From Profundicola sp964553105 (GTDB lineage Bacteria; Bacteroidota; Bacteroidia; Flavobacteriales; Weeksellaceae): a DNA stretch of 6,276 bases. Location: the NCBI GenBank assembly GCA_964553105.1, contig CAZKJO010000069.1, positions 1 through 6,276 on the forward strand, in the 5' to 3' direction. The translations under genes and the position numbers were made by a program. The notes under the pieces were generated by a model, which was given only the letters and a program-made list of their open reading frames with translations, did no database searches and was not told the origin of the DNA. Below, in pieces: positions 1 to 6,276 of this stretch (positions are counted from its first letter, which is position 1; each line of letters begins with the position of its first letter).

Positions 1-1394
1 CCACCTAAAGCACTATATAAGTCAACCATTGCAGTTAATTTAGTGTATTTAGCATTAATTTCTGCTAACTTAGCGTTTAAGGCACTTTGCTGGGCTGTAA
101 TTACCTCTAAATAATTCGCCATACCATAATTCAACAACTCTTGAGAGTATTCTGTAGCTCTCGTATAGTTTTCATATTCTTTAGTTTTTAAGGCTATAAT
201 TTCATCTTGACTTCCATATATCTGTAATGCATTAGAAACTTCACTACTTGCGGATAATAGAGATTTTTTGAAATCCAATAAGGCTGTTTCCTGAGCGATT
301 TCACTTACTTCTTTTTGAGTTTTTAATCTTCTTTGTTGAAAGATAGGTTGTGTTAAACCTCCTGCAATATTGGCAAAGAAAGAACTCGCCGAGAAGAAAT
401 CCTCAATTTCTAATGATTGTAAACCACCTCCTAAAGTTAAATTTAAAGAAGGATACATACTCAATCTAGCTACCTGTGTTTGTTCAAACGCTGAAATCAA
501 AGCGTATTCTGCCGCCATGACATCTGGACGATTTCTTAGTAAATCTACCGCAAATCCTGTCTTTAACTCGGTTGGAATAAATTGACTTTCTATATTCGTT
601 CTCTTGATAGCTTGTGGTGTTTCCCCCATTAAATAAGACAACTGATTTTCAACAATTTTAATTGAATTTTCAATTTCAACTAATCTTGCTTGATAATTTA
701 ACGCCAATGCATCCGTTTGTTGAACAGCGACTTCTGTTACTTGTCCAGCTTCTTTTAAAGCTTTTGTTGTTTCTAAACTTTCTAATTGCAATCTGATGCT
801 TTCAGAAGTAGTTTTGTGCTGTTCATCTAATGCCAATAATTGGAAATATAAAGAAGCAATTCCACTAACAATTCTTGATTTAACCGCCTGATGACCAGCT
901 ACAGATTGTAAGTACATAGCATATTGCGCTTTTTCTGCACTCTTTAATTTACCCCAAATATCTGCTTCCCAACTAGAATTAATCCCAAGACCATATTGCG
1001 TAGACCATTTTCTCTCGTCTAGCATCATGCCTTGCTGAGAGTTTAAAGATGGTGTTCCCCAACTTACATTAGGACCTCCGCTTAACGTTGGTAAATAAGC
1101 AGCTTTAGACTGTCTTACATAAGCTTCGGAAGTAGCAATATTTTGTAAAGCTATTCTAATGTCAAGGTTGTTTTCCAAACCTTGACTTATGTATTTCTGC
1201 AATAAACTGTCTTTAAAAATCTCGGTATAGCTGAAATCTGCTATCGAAACGCTATCCTGAGGAAGACGATCTGTTCTATAATAAGCTTCTTTTTCTATAT
1301 CCTCTGCTCTTTTATACTCTTGCACAGAAAGACAAGACTGTAAGAATAGAGCAGCAAACGCAATGAAACTATATTTTATCCAATTATTGTTCAT
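1..1394 (-). CDS. TolC/OprM (NodT-type) outer-membrane efflux channel lipoprotein, 3' end cut by window edge
   Basis: This is the outer-membrane exit duct of the tripartite pump; family members form trimeric beta-barrels with a long periplasmic alpha-helical tunnel that docks on the adaptor. I translated an uninterrupted frame of 464 codons from the ATG at 1394-1392; the two remaining bases (GG) begin the next codon. An in-frame TGA lies shortly upstream, so no earlier start is possible. The signal peptide (residues 1-20) ends in a lipobox L-Q-S-C with Cys21, so the protein should be acylated. Family landmarks are SWEADIWGKL (141-150), NRPDV (288-292), YPSLNLTLGGG (314-324), IFQQRRL (351-357) and NYLEVITAQQSAL (428-440). 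They follow the two-fold repeated OEP layout. The visible end, YSALG followed by GG, resembles the usual ALGGGW terminus, so only a few codons are probably missing. The gene overlaps the pump gene by 11 bases. The family call is secure; the substrate is unknown. Confidence 0.95.
   Translation of the reverse strand, partial: MNNNWIKYSFIAFAALFLQSCLSVQEYKRAEDIEKEAYYRTDRLPQDSVSIADFSYTEIFKDSLLQKYISQGLENNLDIRIALQNIATSEAYVRQSKAAYLPTLSGGPNVSWGTPSLNSQQGMMLDERKWSTQYGLGINSSWEADIWGKLKSAEKAQYAMYLQSVAGHQAVKSRIVSGIASLYFQLLALDEQHKTTSESIRLQLESLETTKALKEAGQVTEVAVQQTDALALNYQARLVEIENSIKIVENQLSYLMGETPQAIKRTNIESQFIPTELKTGFAVDLLRNRPDVMAAEYALISAFEQTQVARLSMYPSLNLTLGGGLQSLEIEDFFSASSFFANIAGGLTQPIFQQRRLKTQKEVSEIAQETALLDFKKSLLSASSEVSNALQIYGSQDEIIALKTKEYENYTRATEYSQELLNYGMANYLEVITAQQSALNAKLAEINAKYTKLTAMVDLYSALG
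1384..1394 (-). other. 11-base gene overlap between pump and channel genes
   Basis: The stop codon TAA of the pump gene (1386-1384) lies downstream of the channel start ATG (1394-1392), in a different frame. No Shine-Dalgarno-like sequence stands at a useful distance before this ATG. The arrangement fits translational coupling, in which ribosomes finishing the pump gene restart on the channel gene. The overlap is seen directly; the coupling is inferred. Confidence 0.85.
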
Positions 1395-4300
1395 TCTCTT
1401 GTTTTTTCATTTGTTCTTCATATAAATCGAACTTAATAGGAACGATTCTCTCTTGTATTTTCTGGAAAATCACGAATAATACCGGAATTACAATAACCCC
1501 GAATATAGTTCCGATTAACAATCCAGAAGCCGCACCCGTTCCAATAGAACGGTTACCTACAGCACCTGTACCCGATGCGAACACCAATGGTAACATACCA
1601 AAGATAAACGCGAAAGAGGTCATTAAAATAGGTCTTAAACGAGCTTTCGCAGCATCAATAGCGGCCATAGATATACTCTTACCCATTCTACGTCTTTGCA
1701 GCGCGAACTCTACAATCAAAATCGCGTTCTTGGCCAATAATCCTATTAACATAATTAATGCAATTTGGAAATAAATATTGTTCTCTAATCCAAATGCCCA
1801 CTGTCCTAAATAAGCTCCCATCACACCAAATGGCAATGATAAAATCACACTAAATGGAACAATATAACTTTCATATTGTGCTGATAACAAGAAGTAAACA
1901 AAAATCAAACTCAATACGAAAATGATAGATGCTTGAGATCCTGAACTCACCTCTTCACGTGTTAAACCTGAGTACATAATGTCGAATTGATTTGGCAAGA
2001 CTTGACTAGCCACTTCGTTCACGACATTAATCGCGTCACCCGTTGAATATCCAGGGTTGGTTGCCCCGTTGAATCCAGCTGATTGGAATAAGTTAAACCT
2101 GTTTACCGTTTGTGGACCATATACACGTTTCATTTCGACGAATTGAGAAATAGGTGTCATTTCACCTGTGTTGGTTCTAACATATAGGTTGTTGATACTT
2201 CCAATATCATTACGATCGTCTGGATTCGCCTGAATCATCACACGATATTGTTTACCATATTTACTAAAGTTAGCCGAGTATAAACCTCCGATATAACCTT
2301 GCATTGCACTCAAAATACTGTTTACTGATACACCTGCTTCCATAGCTCTTGGAACGTTAATATCCATCTCGTACTGAGGGAAATTAATGTTAAACGAAGT
2401 TTGAGCATACTGCATTTCTGGACGTTGACTCAAGGCATAACTAAAGTTTTTAGCTACCTCATCTAGGTTTTCTAAGTCACCACCTGATTTGTCAATTAAA
2501 GAGAATTCAACCCCTGAACTCGCACCAAATCCTTGAATACTAGGAGGCGTAAAGAAAATCATATTCGCATCGGCTACCGTAGCACCCACACCAAACAATC
2601 TTCCTACAATTGCGTTAATTTGAGTTTCATCTGTATTTCTTTCATCGAATGGATCTAACTTAACGAAACCGAATCCGTAGTTACCACCCGAACCATTCAT
2701 AATACTAAATCCTGAAATCGCGGTAACACTGTGTACACCTGGTAATTGATTTGCTTTTTCGGTAAACTCTTTCATCGCGATTTCTGTACGCTCACGCGTT
2801 GCACTCGATGGTAAGTCTACGTTGAACATCACAATACCTCTATCTTCATTAGGTACGAAACCTGTTTGCATATTAGCATTAGCAAAGTAAATAGTAACAC
2901 CCGCTAGGATTAACATTAAAATAGTTACCCATCTATGACGAATAAAGAAAGTAAAGGTTTTAGCATATCTTCTGGTTCCTGCGTTAAAAGCAATATTGAA
3001 CTTATGGAAGAATTTCTGTAACCAGTTTTTCTCTTCGTATTCCTTGCTGTATTGAGTTGGTTTTAAGAATACCGCACACAAAGCTGGACTTAAAGTTAAT
3101 GCGTTAACAGCTGAAATCGCAATCGCGATCATTAGGGTAATACCAAACTGTTCGTAGAAAACTCCCGTTGGCCCTGTAATAAAGGTCACCGGAACGAATA
3201 CCGCTGCCATTACAATCGTAATCGTAATAATCGCACCTGTAATCTCGTGCATCGCTTCTATGGTCGCATTTTTAGCATTATGCGTGGTATGCTCAAGTTT
3301 AGCGTGCACGGCTTCCACCACAACAATCGCGTCATCGACCACAATACCAATGGCGAGAATCAATGCGAATAATGTCAATAAGTTGATGGTATAACCAAAT
3401 AAATTCAAGAAGAAGAATGTACCAATAATCGAAACCGGTACTGCAATCGCAGGAATTAAGGTAGATTTAAAGTCTTGTAAGAAGATATAAACCACCAAGA
3501 ACACCAACACGAATGCTTCTAATAAAGTCGTGATTACTTTTTGAATCGATGCCTCAAGGAATTCGTTGGTATCATAGTTAATTTGATAGTTGATTCCTTC
3601 TGGCAAGTTAGGTGAAACCGAAGTTTCTAAGTAAGATTTAATATTTTCAATAATCTCTTGCGCGTTCGAACCTGGCGTCTGGCTAATACCCATACTCACC
3701 GCAGGGTTGCCATTAAAGGCAGAACCCGCTGTATAAGCGAGCGACCCTAATTCGATATTAGCAACGTCTTTTAATCTTAAAAACTGACCATTACCAATCG
3801 ACTTAATTACAATGTTTTTGTATTGTTCTACCTCATCAAACTTTCCTGAATAACGAATTACGTACTCAAAAGATTGATTACTATTTTCTCCCACAGAACC
3901 AGCTGCTGCCTCCAAACTCTGGCTATTAATCGCCGCTGAAACATCCGAAGGAACGATTCCATAAGCTGCCATTTTTTCTGGGTTCAACCATACTCTCATA
4001 GAGTAAGTTTTAGAACCATAAACCTGTGCCTCACCTACACCATTAATCCTTTTCAACTCTGGAACAACATTAATATCTAAGTAGTTTTGAAGATAACTAG
4101 CATCGAAATCGTCATTCTCTGAATAGAAAGTCATAAACATCAGTGAACTCGACTGTTGTTTTTGTGTAGTAATACCACTCTGAGTAACCTCACTTGGTAG
4201 AATCGCGTTAGCCCTTGCCACACGGTTTTGAACGTTTACCGCCGCTAAATCTGGGTCAATATCTTGTTCGAAATAAACTGTAATAGATGCCGAACCGTTG

Positions 4301-4551
4301 TTACTTGCAGTAGAAGAAATATAAGTCATCCCCTCAACCCCGTTCACTTGCTCCTCAATCGGAATAATTACCGAACGAAGCACCGTTTCAGCGTTTGCAC
4401 CTGGATAGTTGGCTCTAATCTGAACCGTTGGTGGTGCAATATCTGGATAGGTTGTAACCGGTAATGTCATGATTCCCAATACCCCCAAAAGGACGATAAT
4501 AATGGAAATAACTGTAGACAATACAGGTCTTTCTATAAATGTTTTAATCAT
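1384..4551 (-). CDS. AcrB-like RND multidrug efflux transporter (HAE1 family), inner-membrane subunit
   Basis: This is the energy-coupled inner-membrane pump; AcrB-class proteins work as trimers that exchange protons for drugs, bile salts or other hydrophobic compounds. Its 1055 residues match the usual HAE1 length. It starts MIKTFIERPVLS, a typical RND opening with TM1 at about 10-29. A first porter loop (about 40-335) is followed by TM2-TM6 (about 339-496). An amphipathic stretch and TM7 (about 541-559) lead to a second porter loop (about 565-868) and TM8-TM12 (about 872-1030). The proton relay is intact: D406 and D407 in TM4 (GIVVDDAIVVVE), K941 in TM10 (LLAKNAILIVEFA), and R971 and T978 around RLRPILMT in TM11. 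These correspond to AcrB D407, D408, K940, R971 and T978. By eye, pocket position 178 is Tyr and 617 is Ile where AcrB has Phe, while F615 is kept. It lies between adaptor and channel genes. The middle of the gene is noticeably richer in G+C than its neighbours. Multidrug specificity is inferred from the family only. Confidence 0.97.
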   Translation of the reverse strand: MIKTFIERPVLSTVISIIIVLLGVLGIMTLPVTTYPDIAPPTVQIRANYPGANAETVLRSVIIPIEEQVNGVEGMTYISSTASNNGSASITVYFEQDIDPDLAAVNVQNRVARANAILPSEVTQSGITTQKQQSSSLMFMTFYSENDDFDASYLQNYLDINVVPELKRINGVGEAQVYGSKTYSMRVWLNPEKMAAYGIVPSDVSAAINSQSLEAAAGSVGENSNQSFEYVIRYSGKFDEVEQYKNIVIKSIGNGQFLRLKDVANIELGSLAYTAGSAFNGNPAVSMGISQTPGSNAQEIIENIKSYLETSVSPNLPEGINYQINYDTNEFLEASIQKVITTLLEAFVLVFLVVYIFLQDFKSTLIPAIAVPVSIIGTFFFLNLFGYTINLLTLFALILAIGIVVDDAIVVVEAVHAKLEHTTHNAKNATIEAMHEITGAIITITIVMAAVFVPVTFITGPTGVFYEQFGITLMIAIAISAVNALTLSPALCAVFLKPTQYSKEYEEKNWLQKFFHKFNIAFNAGTRRYAKTFTFFIRHRWVTILMLILAGVTIYFANANMQTGFVPNEDRGIVMFNVDLPSSATRERTEIAMKEFTEKANQLPGVHSVTAISGFSIMNGSGGNYGFGFVKLDPFDERNTDETQINAIVGRLFGVGATVADANMIFFTPPSIQGFGASSGVEFSLIDKSGGDLENLDEVAKNFSYALSQRPEMQYAQTSFNINFPQYEMDINVPRAMEAGVSVNSILSAMQGYIGGLYSANFSKYGKQYRVMIQANPDDRNDIGSINNLYVRTNTGEMTPISQFVEMKRVYGPQTVNRFNLFQSAGFNGATNPGYSTGDAINVVNEVASQVLPNQFDIMYSGLTREEVSSGSQASIIFVLSLIFVYFLLSAQYESYIVPFSVILSLPFGVMGAYLGQWAFGLENNIYFQIALIMLIGLLAKNAILIVEFALQRRRMGKSISMAAIDAAKARLRPILMTSFAFIFGMLPLVFASGTGAVGNRSIGTGAASGLLIGTIFGVIVIPVLFVIFQKIQERIVPIKFDLYEEQMKKQENEQ

Positions 4552-4584
4552 AATTTTCTTTTTTAAAGCTTATTAATTCTATAA
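4552..4584 (-). other. 33-base spacer between adaptor and pump genes
   Basis: This very AT-rich spacer holds an AAGCTT palindrome and an A-rich run (AAAAAAGAAAATT) directly before the pump ATG. No GGAGG-like ribosome binding site and no stem-loop terminator are present. Bacteroidota often rely on A-rich, weakly structured leaders instead of a Shine-Dalgarno site, so the A-run may help start translation. The spacer supports read-through within one transcript. Confidence 0.6.
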
Positions 4585-5763
4585 TTAATTTGCTTTTGGA
4601 ACAATACTGTCAAACTTAACTGGTTGAGGTACAATGGCAGCACCATTTCTTAGGATTCCAACTCCTTGAGCTACAATCTTATCTCCTTTTTTAAGTCCAC
4701 CAGAAATTAAAGCCATGTTTTCTAATCTAGCCGCGATGTCTACTTTGGTAGATACAACTGTATCATTTACAACCTTATAAACATATACAATACCTTGCTG
4801 CTCGAATGTAGATTGTTCTGGAACTACCATAGCATTTTTGTATTGTTGAGGAATACGGATTGTACCACTGTTTCCATTGCTCAACATTTTGTTTTCATTA
4901 TCAAATGAAGCTCTAAACTGTACCGTACCCGAGTTAGGATCGATTTGACCTGTTACTGCCTCAATGCGACCCGTCTTTTCGTATTTCATACCATTAGCCA
5001 AAATTAAATCTACATCTGGTGTATTTTTTAATTTATCATCAGCTGTTTTACCTTCTGTTTGATTCAAGAAGTCAAGATATTGACTCTCGTTCATGGCGAA
5101 ATAAGCATAAACTTGATTCGTCTGAGAAACCGTGGTAATAGGCATTGCACTTGTAGGCCCCACTAAACTTCCTTCCCTTTGGTTGATTTTTCCTACTGTA
5201 CCAGAAATAGGAGATCTAATCACAGAATATCCAATGTTTGCTTGAACTTCTTGATATGCTGCACTCGACTGACTGTGTCCAGCTTGTGCTTGAGCCAATT
5301 GACTTTGAGCACTCATTAAGTTTGCATTAGCCGTTTCTAATTGAACAGAAGAAATAATATTTCTTTCTACTAGAGGTTTTAATCTATTTACCTCAACTTT
5401 TGCCGCATTTACTCTTGCTTTTGCTGCCTCTATAGTTGCTTGAGAAGCTTGAATACCTGCTTTAGCAGCCGTTGCAGATTGGTTTAATGTATTGGTTTCT
5501 AAACGAAATAATACTTGACCTTTACGAACAACTTGCCCTTCGTCTACCAATACTTGAGTAATATACCCCTGAATTTTTGCGCGAACCTCGTTATTGTTCA
5601 CACCTTGTATTTGTGTTGGGAATTCCTGGTATCCCACAACATCTCTTTCTATTACCTCTAGCACAGGATATGGTTTAGCTTGTTGTTGCATACCACCTGG
5701 TTGTTCCTTCTTACAACTTAAGAAGAACAGAGTCATAGCACATAAAAAGAATGCATTTCTCAT
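4585..5763 (-). CDS. AcrA-like RND efflux periplasmic adaptor (membrane fusion) lipoprotein
   Basis: This adaptor bridges the inner-membrane pump and the outer-membrane channel in the periplasm. It has 392 residues, close to the usual AcrA/MexA length. A short signal peptide ends in F-L-S-C, making Cys17 the predicted lipidated N-terminus; two lysines follow. The first half of the lipoyl domain is at about 56-90 (VRAKIQGYITQVLVDEGQVV). A long Ala/Gln-rich alpha-helical hairpin spans about 92-175. The second lipoyl half is at about 177-212 (YSVIRSPISGTVGKI), followed by a beta-barrel (about 215-305) and a membrane-proximal domain to the end. The hairpin tip carries R127, L131 and S138 in the RxxxLxxxxxxS pattern that AcrA uses to grip TolC, so it should pair with the channel encoded two genes downstream. 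It starts 8 bases after the regulator stop, with no Shine-Dalgarno site, which implies cotranscription. The family call is secure. Confidence 0.96.
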   Translation of the reverse strand: MRNAFFLCAMTLFFLSCKKEQPGGMQQQAKPYPVLEVIERDVVGYQEFPTQIQGVNNNEVRAKIQGYITQVLVDEGQVVRKGQVLFRLETNTLNQSATAAKAGIQASQATIEAAKARVNAAKVEVNRLKPLVERNIISSVQLETANANLMSAQSQLAQAQAGHSQSSAAYQEVQANIGYSVIRSPISGTVGKINQREGSLVGPTSAMPITTVSQTNQVYAYFAMNESQYLDFLNQTEGKTADDKLKNTPDVDLILANGMKYEKTGRIEAVTGQIDPNSGTVQFRASFDNENKMLSNGNSGTIRIPQQYKNAMVVPEQSTFEQQGIVYVYKVVNDTVVSTKVDIAARLENMALISGGLKKGDKIVAQGVGILRNGAAIVPQPVKFDSIVPKAN

Positions 5764-5771
5764 ATATTCAA

Positions 5772-6251
5772 TTATTTATTTTTGATTTGATTAATTTTTT
5801 CTAATGTTTCTTCAAACAATTTTATAGTTTTCTTTTGTAACTCTAAATGAAGATCAATTTTCTCAGAATTAATATCTTCAAAATTTAAAGCTTTGCGACG
5901 TTTTTCTGCAAACCTCTCTAAAATACTATAATTACGCTTCAACTTTGAGATGCTATCTTGAAATTGAATCTTAAAAATAGATTTGTTAACTCGATAATAA
6001 CGCTTGCGCTCACCGAGTTTACTGATAACTTCTACGTAATTACTTTGCTGTAAAACGTTCAGTGCATTTGAAACCGAACTCTTACTAGCACAGGATGCCT
6101 CCAAAATTTGCTCAAACGTAATTCCCTTTTGCTCAAAATCAAACATGAGATAAGTGAATATGTTTGCCGTCAAAGGAGGAAAGTGATAAAGCTCCATATA
6201 ATGGGAGCTCATATCCTGAAACAACGATTCATCTAATTTCTTAATATCCAT
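5772..6251 (-). CDS. GbsR/MarR-like winged-helix transcriptional regulator, probable local regulator of the efflux operon
   Basis: This is a small DNA-binding protein, 159 residues from the ATG at 6251-6249. The winged helix-turn-helix spans about 27-88: a first helix (PPLTANIFTYLMFDFE), a helix-turn-helix with recognition helix SKSSVSNALNVLQQ (56-69), and a wing YVEVISKLGERKRYYRV (72-88). The SKSSVSNAL sequence and basic wing are typical of the GbsR/MarR group found beside efflux genes in Flavobacteriia. The charged C-terminal half (about 92-157) looks like long helices for dimerisation. A lone cysteine, C54, sits just before the recognition helix. An in-frame TTG at 6263 would add four residues (M-H-P-I), but it overlaps the -7 promoter box and would lie upstream of the expected transcript start, so I prefer 6251. 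Its position at the head of the operon suggests repression of itself and the pump, released by a ligand. The ligand and the direction of control are inference. Confidence 0.88.
   Translation of the reverse strand: MDIKKLDESLFQDMSSHYMELYHFPPLTANIFTYLMFDFEQKGITFEQILEASCASKSSVSNALNVLQQSNYVEVISKLGERKRYYRVNKSIFKIQFQDSISKLKRNYSILERFAEKRRKALNFEDINSEKIDLHLELQKKTIKLFEETLEKINQIKNK
6190..6209. repeat. Small inverted repeat inside the start of the regulator gene
   Basis: Two perfect 6-base arms, AGCTCC (6190-6195) and GGAGCT (6204-6209), flank an 8-base AT-rich spacer. The repeat lies about 40-60 bases downstream of the regulator ATG, within codons for the Y-M-E-L region. Its size and spacing would suit either an operator for a dimeric winged-helix protein or a small mRNA hairpin. 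It could also be chance in coding sequence; function is unproven. Confidence 0.25.
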
Positions 6252-6260
6252 AATCGGGTG

Positions 6261-6268
6261 CAAATATA
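6261..6268 (-). promoter_or_regulatory. Bacteroidota -7 promoter element (TAnnTTTG) for the operon
   Basis: On the minus strand this reads TATATTTG, an exact match to the TAnnTTTG -7 consensus of the Bacteroidota primary sigma factor. The matching -33 TTG box, expected about 19-21 bases further upstream, would lie beyond the right edge, so only half of the promoter can be judged. The G of the box is 9 bases before the A of the regulator ATG. Transcription would therefore begin at or within a few bases of the start codon. Confidence 0.6.
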
Positions 6269-6276
6269 AGACACTT

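Noticed and set aside
370..585. 71-residue open frame on the plus strand
   Set aside because: It lies wholly inside and antisense to the channel gene, whose translation matches the family throughout. It has no recognisable domain or promoter.
1384..1461. Charged C-terminal tail of the pump (KIQERIVPIKFDLYEEQMKKQ) as a possible unusual extension
   Set aside because: HAE1 pumps commonly carry a short, variable, charged cytoplasmic tail after TM12, and the total length of 1055 is ordinary.
4264..4464. 66-residue open frame on the plus strand, rich in Cys, Asn and Arg
   Set aside because: It is a shadow of the first porter region of the pump gene on the opposite strand, and its composition is unlike a real protein.
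4611..4618. TAAGTTTG on the minus strand, a TAnnTTTG match about 60 bases before the pump start
   Set aside because: It falls within adaptor codons for V-K-F-D, and the only upstream TTG is about 13 bases away, too close for a -33 box. It is most likely chance in AT-rich sequence.
5594..5785. 63-residue open frame on the plus strand
   Set aside because: It is antisense to the adaptor N-terminus and the regulator end. The apparent hydrophobic stretch mirrors the adaptor signal peptide.
6252..6263. Longer regulator starting at TTG 6263 (adds M-H-P-I)
   Set aside because: The TTG is part of the TATATTTG -7 box and would lie upstream of the expected transcript start. The ATG at 6251 is a better start codon, and the wHTH does not need the extra residues.
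1..6276. Search for CRISPR arrays, tandem repeats, insertion sequence ends, tRNA genes or a novel defence-like system
   Set aside because: Coding sequence of four recognisable genes fills the window almost end to end. No array, terminal inverted repeat, tRNA-like fold or unknown gene is left over.

Overview
The window is AT-rich, and its gene style points to the Bacteroidota, most likely a flavobacterium. The clues are a TAnnTTTG -7 promoter box, no recognisable Shine-Dalgarno sequences, short lipoprotein signal peptides on both accessory subunits, and a GbsR/MarR-type regulator at the head of an efflux operon. Genus and species cannot be fixed from the sequence alone.

Everything lies on the minus strand and reads from the right edge to the left edge as one compact four-gene operon. 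In transcription order these are: a winged-helix GbsR/MarR-like regulator (6251-5772); an 8-base gap; an AcrA-type periplasmic adaptor lipoprotein (5763-4585); a 33-base gap; an AcrB-type RND inner-membrane pump of the HAE1 class (4551-1384); and a TolC/OprM/NodT-type outer-membrane channel lipoprotein. The channel gene starts 11 bases inside the pump gene (1394) and runs off the left edge after 464 codons, probably only a few codons short of its end. No non-coding stretch exceeds 300 bases. No RNA genes, mobile elements, CRISPR arrays or terminators are visible.

Together the last three genes encode a complete tripartite RND efflux pump. The pump uses proton influx to drive substrates out of the periplasm or inner membrane; its proton-relay residues D406, D407, K941, R971 and T978 are present. 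The adaptor carries the hairpin-tip residues R127, L131 and S138 that dock on a TolC-like channel, and the channel gives exit through the outer membrane. The regulator is co-directional and almost abuts the adaptor gene, so it probably controls its own operon. The substrate cannot be read from the sequence.

This is a well-known system type and I see no sign of an undescribed one. The points most worth a second look are the near-leaderless regulator start placed directly behind the -7 box, a small inverted repeat just inside the regulator gene, the overlapping pump/channel junction, and a G+C-richer core in the pump gene.
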